Below, one piece after another: positions 33,068-42,123 of a stretch of 64,000 nucleotides of DNA. The notes under the pieces are model-generated. The model was given only the letters and a program-made list of their open reading frames with translations, had not been told where the DNA came from and did not search any database. Position 1 is the first letter of the stretch, and every line of letters starts with the position of its first letter. A program made the translations under genes and the position numbers. The DNA lies in NCBI RefSeq assembly GCF_004134865.1, contig NZ_SDPO01000004.1, positions 62,001-126,000 of the forward strand. Reading direction: 5' to 3'. The stretch comes from Agromyces fucosus (GTDB lineage Bacteria; Actinomycetota; Actinomycetes; Actinomycetales; Microbacteriaceae).

Positions 33068-34585
33068 GTGCACCCGCATGCGCACACCCCCGTCCGACCA
33101 CACCGAGGATTCCGCACGATCGCGGCCGTCGCGGCCGCGGCGCTCGCCTCATTGGCGATGGCCGTCACCGTGCCGACCTCGGCGCAGGCGAGCGAACTCG
33201 ACGCCATCACGAGCGTCGCGATCAACGCCGACGCCCCGAACGGCCCCATCGGGGTCGGGCAGCGCTATGCCGTCGATGCGACCTGGGCCGTCCCGGCCAC
33301 CGCGGTCGCGGGCGACACCTTCCGCCTCGACTTCCCGAGCCCGGTGCGCGCCTACTCGGCGAACTTCGTGCTCCGCGACTCGGCGGGAGCCGCGGTCGGC
33401 GAGTGCGTCGTCTCGGAATCGAGCATCGTCTGCACGCTCGGCGACTACGTCGAGTCGCACGACGACGTGCACGGTTCGCTGCACTTCTTCGCGCAGTCGT
33501 CGGCCGCGACCGACGACGACACGTACGTCTTCACGACCGGCAACGGCCTCGAGATCCGCGTCCCGATCCCCGGCGGCGGAATCGTCGGGGGCGGCGGCGA
33601 GCCCAGCACCGCCCCGACCTCGCCGAAGAAGTGGGGCTGGCTGAACGACGACGGCACGTCGATCACGTGGCAGGTCGTCGTCCCGTCGGACGTGCTCGCC
33701 GCCGACCCGTCGCCCGTGCTCGTCGACGTCTACGACGGGCGCATGGGCTTCGACGCCTCGAGCCTCACGGCAGGCTGGGTCCCCGCATCGAAGTGGGACT
33801 CGTGGGAGTACCACGACCTCGTCGCGGGCACCGGTCCCGAGACCTTCACGCTCGTCGACTCGCCTGCCACGCACTCCTTCGAGTTCACCTTCAATGAGCC
33901 GGTGACCTCGGAGGATCGCGTCTACATGCTGAAGTACCGCACGACGCTGCCCGCGGACGCGCGCGAGGGCGACCTCTTCGGCAACACCGTGACGGCCTCC
34001 GGCGAGGAGTTCACCACGTGGCCCGTCGAGTTCGTCACCGCCGGCGGCGAGGGCGGCGGAACCGGAAAGCTCGGCGGATTCACCGTGGCCAAGACGCTCT
34101 CGGGCGACGGCGCAGCCACGGTGCCCGACGGCACGACCTACACGGTGACGTACTCCTACCTGCGCGGCGGCCAGCCGGTCACCGGATCGCTGACGCTCTC
34201 GCCTGGATCACCGAAGGGCATCGCCGGCCTGCCGACGGGCACCATCGTGACGCTGAGCGAAGCGGAACCCGAGGCGATCAGCGGAGCGACCTACGGAACG
34301 CCCCGGTTCTCGGGCGACGGCGTCAGCACGGATGCCGGCTCTGCTGAGCTCGTGATCGGCGACCGCACGACGATCGCCGTGGCCCTCGAGAATCCGGTCG
34401 CCCTCGTGCCGACCGAGTCGACCCCGCCGACCCCGCAGGTCTCCACGCCGTCGCCCGCGGTGACGGGCGCCGGCTTGGCCTCGACGGGCGTCGAGCCGGG
34501 CTGGCCGCTCGCGGGCGCGATCGTCCTGGTGCTGCTCGGCGGTGCGGCGCTCGTGACCGTCCGACGTCGGGCGCACGCGGGCTGA
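33068..34585 (+). CDS. LAXTG-anchored surface protein with adhesin-like domains
   Basis: A 505-residue exported wall protein. Residues 1 to about 40 are a long signal peptide (TIAAVAAAALASLAMAVTVP, cleavage near AQASE). The N-terminal region resembles Ig-like adhesin domains of Gram-positive MSCRAMMs (VGQRYAVDATWAVPATAVAG; SFEFTFNEPVTSEDRVYMLK), and about residues 337-440 match a DUF5979-type repeat (FTVAKTLSGDGAATVPDGTT). The C-terminus has the sorting signal LASTG (about 470-474), a hydrophobic helix and RRRAHAG. The LAXTG form suits a class E sortase. GTG start with AAGGAG upstream. No sortase gene lies in the window. Ligand unknown. Confidence 0.85.
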   Translation: MHPHAHTPVRPHRGFRTIAAVAAAALASLAMAVTVPTSAQASELDAITSVAINADAPNGPIGVGQRYAVDATWAVPATAVAGDTFRLDFPSPVRAYSANFVLRDSAGAAVGECVVSESSIVCTLGDYVESHDDVHGSLHFFAQSSAATDDDTYVFTTGNGLEIRVPIPGGGIVGGGGEPSTAPTSPKKWGWLNDDGTSITWQVVVPSDVLAADPSPVLVDVYDGRMGFDASSLTAGWVPASKWDSWEYHDLVAGTGPETFTLVDSPATHSFEFTFNEPVTSEDRVYMLKYRTTLPADAREGDLFGNTVTASGEEFTTWPVEFVTAGGEGGGTGKLGGFTVAKTLSGDGAATVPDGTTYTVTYSYLRGGQPVTGSLTLSPGSPKGIAGLPTGTIVTLSEAEPEAISGATYGTPRFSGDGVSTDAGSAELVIGDRTTIAVALENPVALVPTESTPPTPQVSTPSPAVTGAGLASTGVEPGWPLAGAIVLVLLGGAALVTVRRRAHAG

Positions 34586-34600
34586 GGCGGGCGCGACGCG

Positions 34601-34627
34601 GAGCGGGAGGGGCGAGCCCTCCCGCTC
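34601..34627. terminator. Bidirectional terminator between convergent surface/exported protein genes
   Basis: A perfect 11-bp stem GAGCGGGAGGG (34601-34611) with CCCTCCCGCTC (34617-34627) and loop GCGAG, 16 bp past the surface-protein stop and 33 bp from the convergent gene's stop. No clear U-tract on either side. Confidence 0.7.
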
Positions 34628-34659
34628 CTCGTGCTTCGATCTGGAAGGCGACCCCCCGG

Positions 34660-35145
34660 CTAGAAGGCGAACGTGCCGGCGAGGGCGAGGAACGCCCCGC
34701 TGTCCTCATCGGAGATCGAGACGTTCGACCACATTCCCGAGACGAGTGTCGACGTCTGTCCACCCGGGCAGTCGAGCACATCGGCTGCTGCCGGCGCACT
34801 GAGGGTCAGCATCCCCGTCACGCTCCCGTTCTTCCCGGCGGTGAACTCCCCGCTCTCTGAGACGTCGGTGCTGATCGTCGTCTTCTTCGGGTCGGACGGC
34901 ACGTGGCCGCCGTTGTTGACGCATGAATAGGTCGCGTCGAGCTGCGCGGTGGCCGTGATGGTCTCCGTGGAACCCGACGAGAGTCCCGCTTCCTTGAACT
35001 GGACCACGAGCGAGGTGCCCGAGAGCGATGCGCCCGTGGCGTTCTTGATGAAGTGCGGGCTGCCGGCGGCCGAGGCGGCACCGGCGCCCACGAGTACGAG
35101 CGCGGCGGTCGCTGCGAGCACGGCGAGTGTTCGGCGAATGAGCAT
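34660..35145 (-). CDS. Small exported protein of unknown function
   Basis: A 161-residue protein with a Sec signal peptide (LAVLAATAALVLVGAGAASA, cut after ASA) and a beta-rich mature part of about 130 residues containing two Cys (in TYSCVNNGGHVP and ADVLDCPGGQTS) that could form a disulfide. I do not recognise the family beyond similarity to small secreted actinobacterial proteins with the FIKNATGASLSGTSLVVQFK-type opening. GAAGGGAAG lies upstream of ATG 35145. Convergent with the LAXTG protein; both are surface products, but no functional link is shown. Confidence 0.78.
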   Translation of the reverse strand: MLIRRTLAVLAATAALVLVGAGAASAAGSPHFIKNATGASLSGTSLVVQFKEAGLSSGSTETITATAQLDATYSCVNNGGHVPSDPKKTTISTDVSESGEFTAGKNGSVTGMLTLSAPAAADVLDCPGGQTSTLVSGMWSNVSISDEDSGAFLALAGTFAF

Positions 35146-35382
35146 GATCTGCTTCCCTTCGGGCGGGTGTGCGCGGCCGGACTGCGCAGGCACCGGCCTT
35201 CACACGGGTCGCCCCCGATCGGTCCGCGTGGACGGTGTCGCACCTGACCACGTCCTGTCGCCGACGGTACGCTTCACCGGCCGCGTCCGACATCCCCAAA
35301 ATGAGGTTCATTCACTTTATGATCACTCGTGACGAGGTCCCGACGTCGCCTTCCGTTCACTTCCGGCCACTAGAACGGGCAC

Positions 35383-36060
35383 ATGGATGACGCGTGGCTC
35401 ACCGGGCTCGCCGCGTCGCCGTGGCTCCTGCCCTCTGTCTTCGCGCTCGTCGTGGCCGACGCGTTCCTGGTCGTGCTGCCGAGCGAGACGGTCGTCGTGG
35501 CGCTCGGCGCCGTGTCGGCCACGACCGGAGCACCGCCGTTCTGGCTGCTGCTTCCCGTGGCGGCCGTCGGCGCGGCCGTCGGCGACGCGCTCTGCTACCT
35601 GATCGGTCGGCGCGTCGGCCTCGACCGGTGGCGTTGGCAGCGCACGCGCCGGACCGCAGCCGCGATCGAACGGGTCCGGGTCGCCGTGCACCGCCGGACC
35701 GCGCTGCTCGTGTTCACGGCGCGCTACGTGCCGTTCGCCCGCATCGCGGTGAATATGGCGGCCGGAGCGGGTCGGGTCCCGCTCCGGCGCTACGTCCCGC
35801 TGACAGCGGCTGCCGGGGCCGTGTGGGCGTGCTTCAACATCGGGATCGGCGCAGTCGTCGGAGGCCTGCTCCTCGACTCGCCGCTCATCGCGACCGCGGT
35901 CTCCGTTCCGGTCGCGATCGTGCTCGGCCTCGCCGTCGACCGGGCGATGGCGCTGCTCGACCGCCGTCGCACGGCCAGAGAGGCGTCACTCCCCCGTGAG
36001 GCCGCCGATGAGGTGGCCGAAGGGCCGGTCGAGGGCGAAGGGGTCCCTGACGTTCGCTGA
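35383..36060 (+). CDS. DedA/VTT-family membrane protein
   Basis: A 225-residue inner-membrane protein with the DedA pattern: LPSETVVVALGAVSA (family acidic residue in the re-entrant loop), GDALCYLIGRRVG, and FTARYVPFARIAVNMAAGAG with the key Arg residues. DedA proteins take part in envelope homeostasis and phospholipid (carrier lipid) flipping. The hydrophilic tail (about residues 195-225) is encoded by DNA shared with the end of the convergent reductase gene (75-bp overlap). TAGAAC (35371-35376) ends 6 nt before the ATG. The 237 bp to its left hold no gene. Confidence 0.87.
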   Translation: MDDAWLTGLAASPWLLPSVFALVVADAFLVVLPSETVVVALGAVSATTGAPPFWLLLPVAAVGAAVGDALCYLIGRRVGLDRWRWQRTRRTAAAIERVRVAVHRRTALLVFTARYVPFARIAVNMAAGAGRVPLRRYVPLTAAAGAVWACFNIGIGAVVGGLLLDSPLIATAVSVPVAIVLGLAVDRAMALLDRRRTAREASLPREAADEVAEGPVEGEGVPDVR

Positions 36061-36615
36061 ACGGTCGCTCGCGGCGACGAGCGCGGCGAGCTCGCCGGAG
36101 GCCCGGTCGATACGGGCCGGGAGCGTCTTCACGCTGTCTGCCGACTCGCCCCAGTCACCCGTCGCGGCGAACACGCCAGTCGGCGCGACGATCGCGTGCA
36201 GGTAGGTGAACATCGGCCGCAGTGCGTAGTCGAGCGCGAGGGAGTGCCGAGGCGTCCCGGCCGTCGCGCCGATCACGACCGGCAGTTCGGCGAGCGCGGC
36301 GCTGTCGATCACGTCGAAGAACGACTTGAACAGTCCCGAGTAGCTCGTCGTGAAGATCGGCGTGACGGCGATGAGTCCGTCGGCGCCGGTCACGGCCTCG
36401 ATGACCGCCTCGAGCTTCGGACTCGGGAAGCCCGTGAGCATGTGGTTCATGATGTCGGTCGCGACATCCCGCAGCTCGAATGTCTCGACTGTCGTGTCGA
36501 TGCCCTGCTCGGCGAGCTTGGCGACGGTGGCGTCGCTCAGCTTGTCGGCGAGCATGCGCGTCGACGACGGCTGGCTGAGGCCGGCCGAGACGACGGCGAG
36601 GGTGCGCGTGGTCAT
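35986..36615 (-). CDS. NADPH-dependent FMN reductase (CE1759-type)
   Basis: A 209-residue flavodoxin-like reductase: LAVVSAGLSQPSSTRMLADK at the N-terminus (FMN phosphate loop), TPIFTTSYSGLFKSFFDVID and GATAGTPRHSLALDYALRPM. It follows the luciferase-like gene by 2 bp; pairs of this kind (CE1758/CE1759) form a two-component flavin monooxygenase in which this subunit supplies reduced FMN. Its 3' end overlaps the DedA gene by 75 bp on the opposite strand. Confidence 0.88.
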   Translation of the reverse strand: MTTRTLAVVSAGLSQPSSTRMLADKLSDATVAKLAEQGIDTTVETFELRDVATDIMNHMLTGFPSPKLEAVIEAVTGADGLIAVTPIFTTSYSGLFKSFFDVIDSAALAELPVVIGATAGTPRHSLALDYALRPMFTYLHAIVAPTGVFAATGDWGESADSVKTLPARIDRASGELAALVAASDRSANVRDPFALDRPFGHLIGGLTGE

Positions 36616-36617
36616 CG

Positions 36618-37766
36618 TCAGGCTCCCTTCACTGCTGCGGCGCCGAACGCGGCGCCCTTCGGAGCTGCGATCGTGCCGCCGTCGGCCTTCGCCGCATTGC
36701 GCGCGGCGACGAGCGACTCGTGCGTCGGGGCATCCGGAACCGTCGCGGGTCGGTTGTTCGCGAATTCCTTGCGCAGCACCGGCACCACCTCCGAGCCGAG
36801 CAGGTCGAGCTGCTCGAGCACGGTCTTCAGCGGCAGGCCGGCGTGGTCCATGAGGAAGAGCTGACGCTGGTAGTCGCCGACGTAGTCGCGGAAGCCGAGC
36901 GTCTTGTCGATGACCTCCTGGGGGCTGCCCACCGTGAGCGGCGTCTGCGAGGTGAACTCCTCGAGGCTCGGGCCGTGGCCGTAGACGGGCGCGTTGTCGA
37001 AGTACGGGCGGAACTCGCGTACGGCGTCCTGGGAGTTCTTGCGCATGAACACCTGACCGCCGAGTCCGACGATCGCCTGCTCGGCCGTGCCGTGCTCATA
37101 GTGCTCGAAGCGCTGGCGGTAGAGCGCCACCATGCGCTGGGTGTGCGAGGCAGGCCAGAAGATGTGGTTCGCGAAGAAGCCGTCGCCGTAGTAGGCGGCC
37201 TGCTCGGCGATCTCGGGGCTCCTGATCGAGCCGTGCCAGACGAAGGGCGGCACGTCGTCGAGCGGGCGCGGCGTCGACTGGAAGCCCTGGAGGGGCGTGC
37301 GGAACTGGCCGTCCCAATCGACGAAGTCCTCACGCCACAGGCGGTGCAGCAGCCCGTAGTTTTCGAGGGCGAGGTTGATGCCCTGACGGATGTCCTTGCC
37401 GAACCACGGGTAGACGGGGCCGGTGTTGCCGCGGCCGAGCATGAGGTCGACGCGGCCGTCGGCGACGTGCTGCAGCATCGCGAAGTCCTCGGCGATCTTC
37501 ACGGGGTCGTTCGTCGTGATGAGCGTCGTGGAGGTCGTGAGCTGGATCTTCGACGTCTTCGCTGCGATGTAGGCCAGCGTCGTGGTCGGCGAGGAGGAGA
37601 AGAAGGGCGGGTTGTGGTGCTCGCCGAGTGCGAAGACGTCGAGGCCGACCTCTTCGGCGTGCTGTGCGATCGTCAGCACGTCGGTGATGCGCTCGTGCTC
37701 GCTCGGCGTGCGCCCCGTCGTCGGGTCTTGCGTGATGTCGCTGACGGTGAAGATTCCGAACTGCAT
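36618..37766 (-). CDS. Luciferase-like flavin monooxygenase (CE1758-type LLM)
   Basis: A 382-residue bacterial-luciferase-like oxidoreductase: FALGEHHNPPFFSSSPTTTL, MLGRGNTGPVYPWFGKDIRQ and AYYGDGFFANHIFWP are family landmarks. Expected to use FMNH2 from the reductase encoded 2 bp downstream to oxygenate an unknown small molecule. AGGAGG precedes the ATG. Upstream (37800-37830) two 8-nt direct repeats TTGCATGC/TTGCATAC stand out against the GC-rich background and may be an operator; no regulator is adjacent. Confidence 0.88.
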   Translation of the reverse strand: MQFGIFTVSDITQDPTTGRTPSEHERITDVLTIAQHAEEVGLDVFALGEHHNPPFFSSSPTTTLAYIAAKTSKIQLTTSTTLITTNDPVKIAEDFAMLQHVADGRVDLMLGRGNTGPVYPWFGKDIRQGINLALENYGLLHRLWREDFVDWDGQFRTPLQGFQSTPRPLDDVPPFVWHGSIRSPEIAEQAAYYGDGFFANHIFWPASHTQRMVALYRQRFEHYEHGTAEQAIVGLGGQVFMRKNSQDAVREFRPYFDNAPVYGHGPSLEEFTSQTPLTVGSPQEVIDKTLGFRDYVGDYQRQLFLMDHAGLPLKTVLEQLDLLGSEVVPVLRKEFANNRPATVPDAPTHESLVAARNAAKADGGTIAAPKGAAFGAAAVKGA

Positions 37767-37963
37767 GGTGCCCTCCTGGGCTCATCCTCGTGGGAGATTC
37801 CGTGTTGCATGCTTTTGCATACATCTGAGCAAACGGATGCCTCCTGCACAGTATTCCCGATCGGTGCGCCCCGCACGGATCAGGCGCCGAGCACCGTCCG
37901 TGCACGCGAACGGGGCGGACAGGCCCGATGCCTGTCCGCCCCTGGAACCGCGCTCGATCGGTG

Positions 37964-39583
37964 TCAGTCGAGCTCGTCGTGCTCGTGGCCGTGGTCGGGC
38001 GCGAGCCCGCCGCCGCCCGGCAGGTTGACCGTGCCCTCGGGAGTGCCAGGTGCCGGCAGCACGAAGTTCCCGGGCACCTTCGCGCCGACCACGCCGTTCA
38101 CGGACTCGGTGGAGTACGCGTAGGTGAGCACCGCCGTCGCGATCGCGTCGGAGTTGACGTCGAGCGCATCGAGCGCGAGGTTGTCGATCGTGTCGCAGAC
38201 GAGGTGGTAGCACGGGTCGTACTGCGCACCCGCGGTGCCGCCCCAGATCTCCGCCTGCGCCGGGGTCTTCACGACTTCGGCGCCGGTGAACAGGCCACCG
38301 GCCGGCACGCCGTTCTGGATGAACGCCTGGTAGTCGCTGCGCCCGCTGAACTGCGCGTCGTCATACGGCACGCCCGCCCACGTGTAGTAGCTCTCGAAGA
38401 GGTCCTCGATCTGCGTCGAGCCCTCGGGGATCGGAACCCCCTCGGGGGCGTCCCAGCCCGACTCGTCGCCGTCGTACACCATGAAGATGTAGTTGGGAGA
38501 CGCCACCATGTCGAAGTTCAGGTACAGCGCGACGTCGTCGAGCGTGCCCGCAGCCACCTGGTCGGCGACGTAGGCCCGCGAGCCGAGCAGCCCGCTCTCC
38601 TCAGCACCCCACCATGCGAACCGCAGCGTGTTCTCGGGCTGCAGCTTCGACATCTGCTGCGCGATCTCGAGCAGCGCCGACGAGCCGCTGCCGTTGTCGT
38701 TGATGCCGGGTCCGGCCTGCACCGAGTCGAGGTGCGCTCCGGCCATCACGACGTTCCCGTCGTTCTTGCCCGGCAGTTCGGCGATCACGTTCACCTGGGG
38801 CCGCGACTCCGGCGAGGAGACGACCACGTGGGCGGTCGAGCCCGCCTGCGCGAGCTTGGCGCCATCGGCGAAGCTCGCGCCGACGACCGGGATCGACAGC
38901 GGCGTCTGGTTGACACCGAACAGCGTGCCCGTCAGCAGCCCGGAACGGAGCTCGGTGTTGCCTTGGTTGAACATGATGACGGCCGCCGCGCCGGCCTCCT
39001 GGGCGTTGACGGCCTTGACGCCGAACTCGCACGTGCCTCGCTGGATGAGCGCGATCGACCCGGCCGGGAAGCCGACGAAGTCGCTGTCCTCGCAACCGCT
39101 CGTGACAGGGTCCCGCGGGGGTGCGAGCACGATGTCGACGGGCACCACGTTGCCCGTGATGTCGCCGTAGCCGGTGCCCGTGAAGACCGCCGACTCGTAG
39201 GTCGCGGGGGTCGGTGCGAGCTGTTGCAGCGTTGGCGGCGGTACGTAGGTGAAGTCGAACCCGTCGAGCTCGACGTTCCAGCCGGCAGCCTCGAGCGTGT
39301 CGACGACGTAGTCGACGCTCTCGGTGTAGCCGGTGGTCCCGGCCGCACGGTTCCCGCCGTTGGCATCGGCGATGTCCTGCAGCGCCTGCTGGTGCTCGAG
39401 CACGCCGTCGACGCGAACGCACTCGAGCAGCTTCTCGTAGGTGTTGTTCGTGCGGTTGTCGCACCCGGCGCCCGCCGGCGCCGCCAGCGCCGCGCTGGTC
39501 GGTACGAGCGCCAGCCCGGCGATCGCCGCGGTTGCGATCACCGCCGTCCTGGCGCGCTTGGAAAGTGTTGCAGATGGGTACAT
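37964..39583 (-). CDS. Secreted M28 aminopeptidase with PA domain
   Basis: A 539-residue exported zinc aminopeptidase. Signal peptide TAVIATAAIAGLALVPTSAA, cleavage near ALA-AP. A protease-associated domain covers about residues 130-250 (FPAGSIALIQRGTCEFGVKA). The M28 domain has the full metal set: His in MAGAHLDSVQ, Asp in GINDNGSGSS, Glu pair in WGAEESGLLGS, Asp in LNFDMVAS and His in CYHLVCDTID. It ends with a His/Asp-rich tail (DHGHEHDELD). Similar enzymes from actinobacteria release N-terminal leucine and other residues from peptides outside the cell, which could feed the leucine pathway. GGAAGGGGAG precedes the ATG. Confidence 0.92.
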   Translation of the reverse strand: MYPSATLSKRARTAVIATAAIAGLALVPTSAALAAPAGAGCDNRTNNTYEKLLECVRVDGVLEHQQALQDIADANGGNRAAGTTGYTESVDYVVDTLEAAGWNVELDGFDFTYVPPPTLQQLAPTPATYESAVFTGTGYGDITGNVVPVDIVLAPPRDPVTSGCEDSDFVGFPAGSIALIQRGTCEFGVKAVNAQEAGAAAVIMFNQGNTELRSGLLTGTLFGVNQTPLSIPVVGASFADGAKLAQAGSTAHVVVSSPESRPQVNVIAELPGKNDGNVVMAGAHLDSVQAGPGINDNGSGSSALLEIAQQMSKLQPENTLRFAWWGAEESGLLGSRAYVADQVAAGTLDDVALYLNFDMVASPNYIFMVYDGDESGWDAPEGVPIPEGSTQIEDLFESYYTWAGVPYDDAQFSGRSDYQAFIQNGVPAGGLFTGAEVVKTPAQAEIWGGTAGAQYDPCYHLVCDTIDNLALDALDVNSDAIATAVLTYAYSTESVNGVVGAKVPGNFVLPAPGTPEGTVNLPGGGGLAPDHGHEHDELD

Positions 39584-39737
39584 CGTCTCCCCTTCCGTGC
39601 CGGTCCGTCTCCATTGACCCCCGGTCGGGGGCCAGCATATGTGGTGCGTCGCGCAGAAGACAGCCCTTGCTTCCGATTCGGCGCATCGGCGCACGGATCG
39701 AGCGTGACCGGTGCGCCTCGTGGCTAGACTCGCCGTG

Positions 39738-40553
39738 ATGGGCACGATTTCGGTCATCATTCCGAGCTTGAACGACGCGGACTTCCTCGCCGCATGCCTC
39801 GACGCGCTCGCGAGCCAGACCCGACTCCCCGACGAGGTCATCGTCGTCGACAACGGCTCGACGGATGCCACGGCCGACGTCGCCCTCGCCGCCGGCGCGC
39901 GAGTGGTGCACGAGCCGCTGCGCGGCATCTGGCCGGCAACGGCCGCGGGGTTCGACGCGGCCACCGGCGATCTCCTCGCCCGCCTCGACGCCGACTCGGT
40001 GCCTGCACCCGACTGGATCGCCGAGATCGAGCGGCGCATGGCCGCCTTCGACCGCCCCGCGGTCGTCACGAACGGCGGCACGTTCTACGGTCGCAACTCC
40101 GTCGTGCGCTGGATCGCACGGAACATCTACATCGGCGGCTATTTCACCGTGATCGGTGCGCTGCTCGGGCATCCGCCCATCTTCGGCTCGAACTACGCGA
40201 TGCGGGCCGACGCGTGGGCACGTCTCCGCGACCTCGTGCACCGCGAGCGAGCCGACGTGCACGACGACCTCGACCTCGCGTGGTGGATGCAGCCCGGCAT
40301 GACGGTCGTGCGCGACCGCCGCATGCTCGTGGGCGTCTCGGCGCGCCCGTTCGACACGTTCGACGGCCTTGCCCGACGGGTGCGCATGGCGTTCCACACG
40401 ATGTCGGTCGAGTCGCGGGAGTGGCCGCCGCTCACCCGGCGGGCCGAACGACGCCGCGCGCCGGTCTGGGTATGGGAGGCGAACGCATCGCCCACGGATG
40501 CCGTCGTCGTCGATGCGGCCGAACCCGACGGTGAGGATCCGCTGCCCGCGTGA
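39738..40553 (+). CDS. Family 2 glycosyltransferase
   Basis: A 271-residue GT-A enzyme. Landmarks are ISVIIPSLNDADFLAACLDA, VDNGSTDATADVA, the metal-binding LARLDADSVPAPDW and the acceptor-side DDLDLAWWMQPG. No obvious transmembrane helix, though a hydrophobic stretch (NIYIGGYFTVIGALLG) may sit on the membrane. Sugar and acceptor unknown. TAGACT (39725-39730) ends 7 nt before ATG 39738, so I reject the longer start at 39711 and expect a leaderless mRNA. Stands alone between two convergent or divergent genes. Confidence 0.88.
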   Translation: MGTISVIIPSLNDADFLAACLDALASQTRLPDEVIVVDNGSTDATADVALAAGARVVHEPLRGIWPATAAGFDAATGDLLARLDADSVPAPDWIAEIERRMAAFDRPAVVTNGGTFYGRNSVVRWIARNIYIGGYFTVIGALLGHPPIFGSNYAMRADAWARLRDLVHRERADVHDDLDLAWWMQPGMTVVRDRRMLVGVSARPFDTFDGLARRVRMAFHTMSVESREWPPLTRRAERRRAPVWVWEANASPTDAVVVDAAEPDGEDPLPA

Positions 40554-40580
40554 GCATCCGCCCGTCGCCGCCCGCGATGG

Positions 40581-41582
40581 CTACGGGGTGAGCTCCGTCG
40601 CCTCGAACAACGCGAGCATGTCGCGCACGAGCTGATGCGGCGCGGTCTCGCACGGGCTGTGGCCGGTGGGATAGACCGACAGGTGCGCCCCGATCTCGCG
40701 AGCGAATCGCTCGTGCAGCTCTCGCGGCCAGAGGTCGTGCTCGCCGACCGCGACGAGCTTCGGGACGGACGATGCCGCGAGCTCGGCCCGGAGGTCGGGC
40801 GTCTGCATCATGAGCGCGATGATGTCGTCGACGCTCTCGCGGCGCGTGAGCGCGAATCGATCGCGCACGAACTCGAGTCGACGCGGCGGCACCCGGTTGA
40901 GGTTGTTGCGGATGCCCCAGAGCATGAGGCCCGCACCTTGGCGGGGCGACGTGAAAGCGCTGATCGGTCCGATGCGCTTGACCCCGCGGAACGACTGGCC
41001 GGGTTCGGGCGGGGCGCTGAGGAGCGTCAGGCTCGCGAAGCGCTCGGGCCGCGCGAGGAGCGCGAGTTCGGCGAGGGTGCCTGCGAAGCTGTAGCCGAGC
41101 ACGTGCGCGGGCGCCGTGCCGTCGTCGAGCACCGCGAGGAAGTCGTCGAGGAAGAGCCGCTCGTCGTAGCGCTGCCGCGGCGGGCGGAGGTTCCACGGCC
41201 CTGCCCGCCATGACTCGTACTGGCCCGCGAGGTCGAACGACTCGACGCGGTATCCGGCCTCGGCGAAGAGCGGCATCATGAGCACGAAGTCCTCTTTCGA
41301 GCCCGTGGCGCCCGGGACCAGCACGATGCGCGGGGCCGACGGAGGTCCGAGCGCGACGCGTGCGAGCATGCCGCTCGGTGCCTCGAACATCGAGTGCTCA
41401 GCACCCTGGGGGAACACCCGCCAATCGAGGTCGGGGATCGCGTCGTCGGCGGCACGTGCCGGGTCGGGCTGCGCGGCCCCATGCGGACGCGCGACATCGA
41501 CCGCGACCTCCGGTTCCGACGATTCGTCGGAGACCGAGCCGCGGCGACGGAACGAACCGAGCGCGTCTCCGAAAGCGACCAC
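40581..41582 (-). CDS. Alpha/beta hydrolase
   Basis: A 333-residue hydrolase. The nucleophile elbow is VLGYSFAGTLAEL, the acid residue is in VAVGEHDLWPRE and the His in YPTGHSPCETAP; oxyanion region VLVPGATGSKED. A 60-residue Ser/Glu/Asp-rich N-terminus precedes the fold. I choose GTG 41582 because TATCGT (minus strand) ends 6 nt before it. Cytoplasmic; substrate unknown. Its start faces the thioredoxin gene with a 139-bp divergent gap. Confidence 0.83.
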   Translation of the reverse strand: MVAFGDALGSFRRRGSVSDESSEPEVAVDVARPHGAAQPDPARAADDAIPDLDWRVFPQGAEHSMFEAPSGMLARVALGPPSAPRIVLVPGATGSKEDFVLMMPLFAEAGYRVESFDLAGQYESWRAGPWNLRPPRQRYDERLFLDDFLAVLDDGTAPAHVLGYSFAGTLAELALLARPERFASLTLLSAPPEPGQSFRGVKRIGPISAFTSPRQGAGLMLWGIRNNLNRVPPRRLEFVRDRFALTRRESVDDIIALMMQTPDLRAELAASSVPKLVAVGEHDLWPRELHERFAREIGAHLSVYPTGHSPCETAPHQLVRDMLALFEATELTP

Positions 41583-41721
41583 GCCTTCACGATACCGGCG
41601 CTGGGGCGGGGCGGGGCGGCACACTCGCATGCGATCCAGCTTCCCGCGGCAGGCGCCGGCGCACAGCTCGCGCAGAGCGAACACCGAGCACGTCCACAGC
41701 GACGCGGAATAGGCTTGCAGC

Positions 41722-42099
41722 ATGGCTACCGTGGCGCTCACCCTGGACACCTTCGAGAAGACGATCCTCGAGGGCGGCACCGTCTTCGTCGACTTCTGGG
41801 CAGGCTGGTGCGGCCCGTGCCTGCAGTTCGCGCCGAACTACGAGGCCGCCGCCGAGGCGAACCCCGACTTCACCTTCGCCAAGGTCGACACCGAAGACCA
41901 GCAGCAGCTCGCCGCGGCCATGAACATCACGTCAATCCCCACGATCATGGCGTTCAAGGACGGCATCGGCGTCTTCGCACAGCCCGGCGCGCTCCCCCGG
42001 CCGATGCTCGACGAGCTCATCTCCCAGGTGCGGGCGCTCGACATGGAGCAGGTGCGCGCGGACCTCGCGAAGCAGGAAGCCGAGGAGGCCTCGGCCTGA
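41722..42099 (+). CDS. Thioredoxin
   Basis: A 125-residue thioredoxin with active site FWAGWCGPCLQFAP, cis-Pro in ITSIPTIMAF and a helical charged extension of about 15 residues at the C-terminus (VRADLAKQEAEEASA). Reduces disulfides in the cytoplasm; no reductase gene is nearby. Tryptophan pattern is normal. TAGGCT (41710-41715) ends 6 nt before the ATG, indicating leaderless transcription. Confidence 0.94.
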   Translation: MATVALTLDTFEKTILEGGTVFVDFWAGWCGPCLQFAPNYEAAAEANPDFTFAKVDTEDQQQLAAAMNITSIPTIMAFKDGIGVFAQPGALPRPMLDELISQVRALDMEQVRADLAKQEAEEASA

Positions 42100-42123
42100 G
42101 CCGCGTCGGCCAGCGCCGACGGA

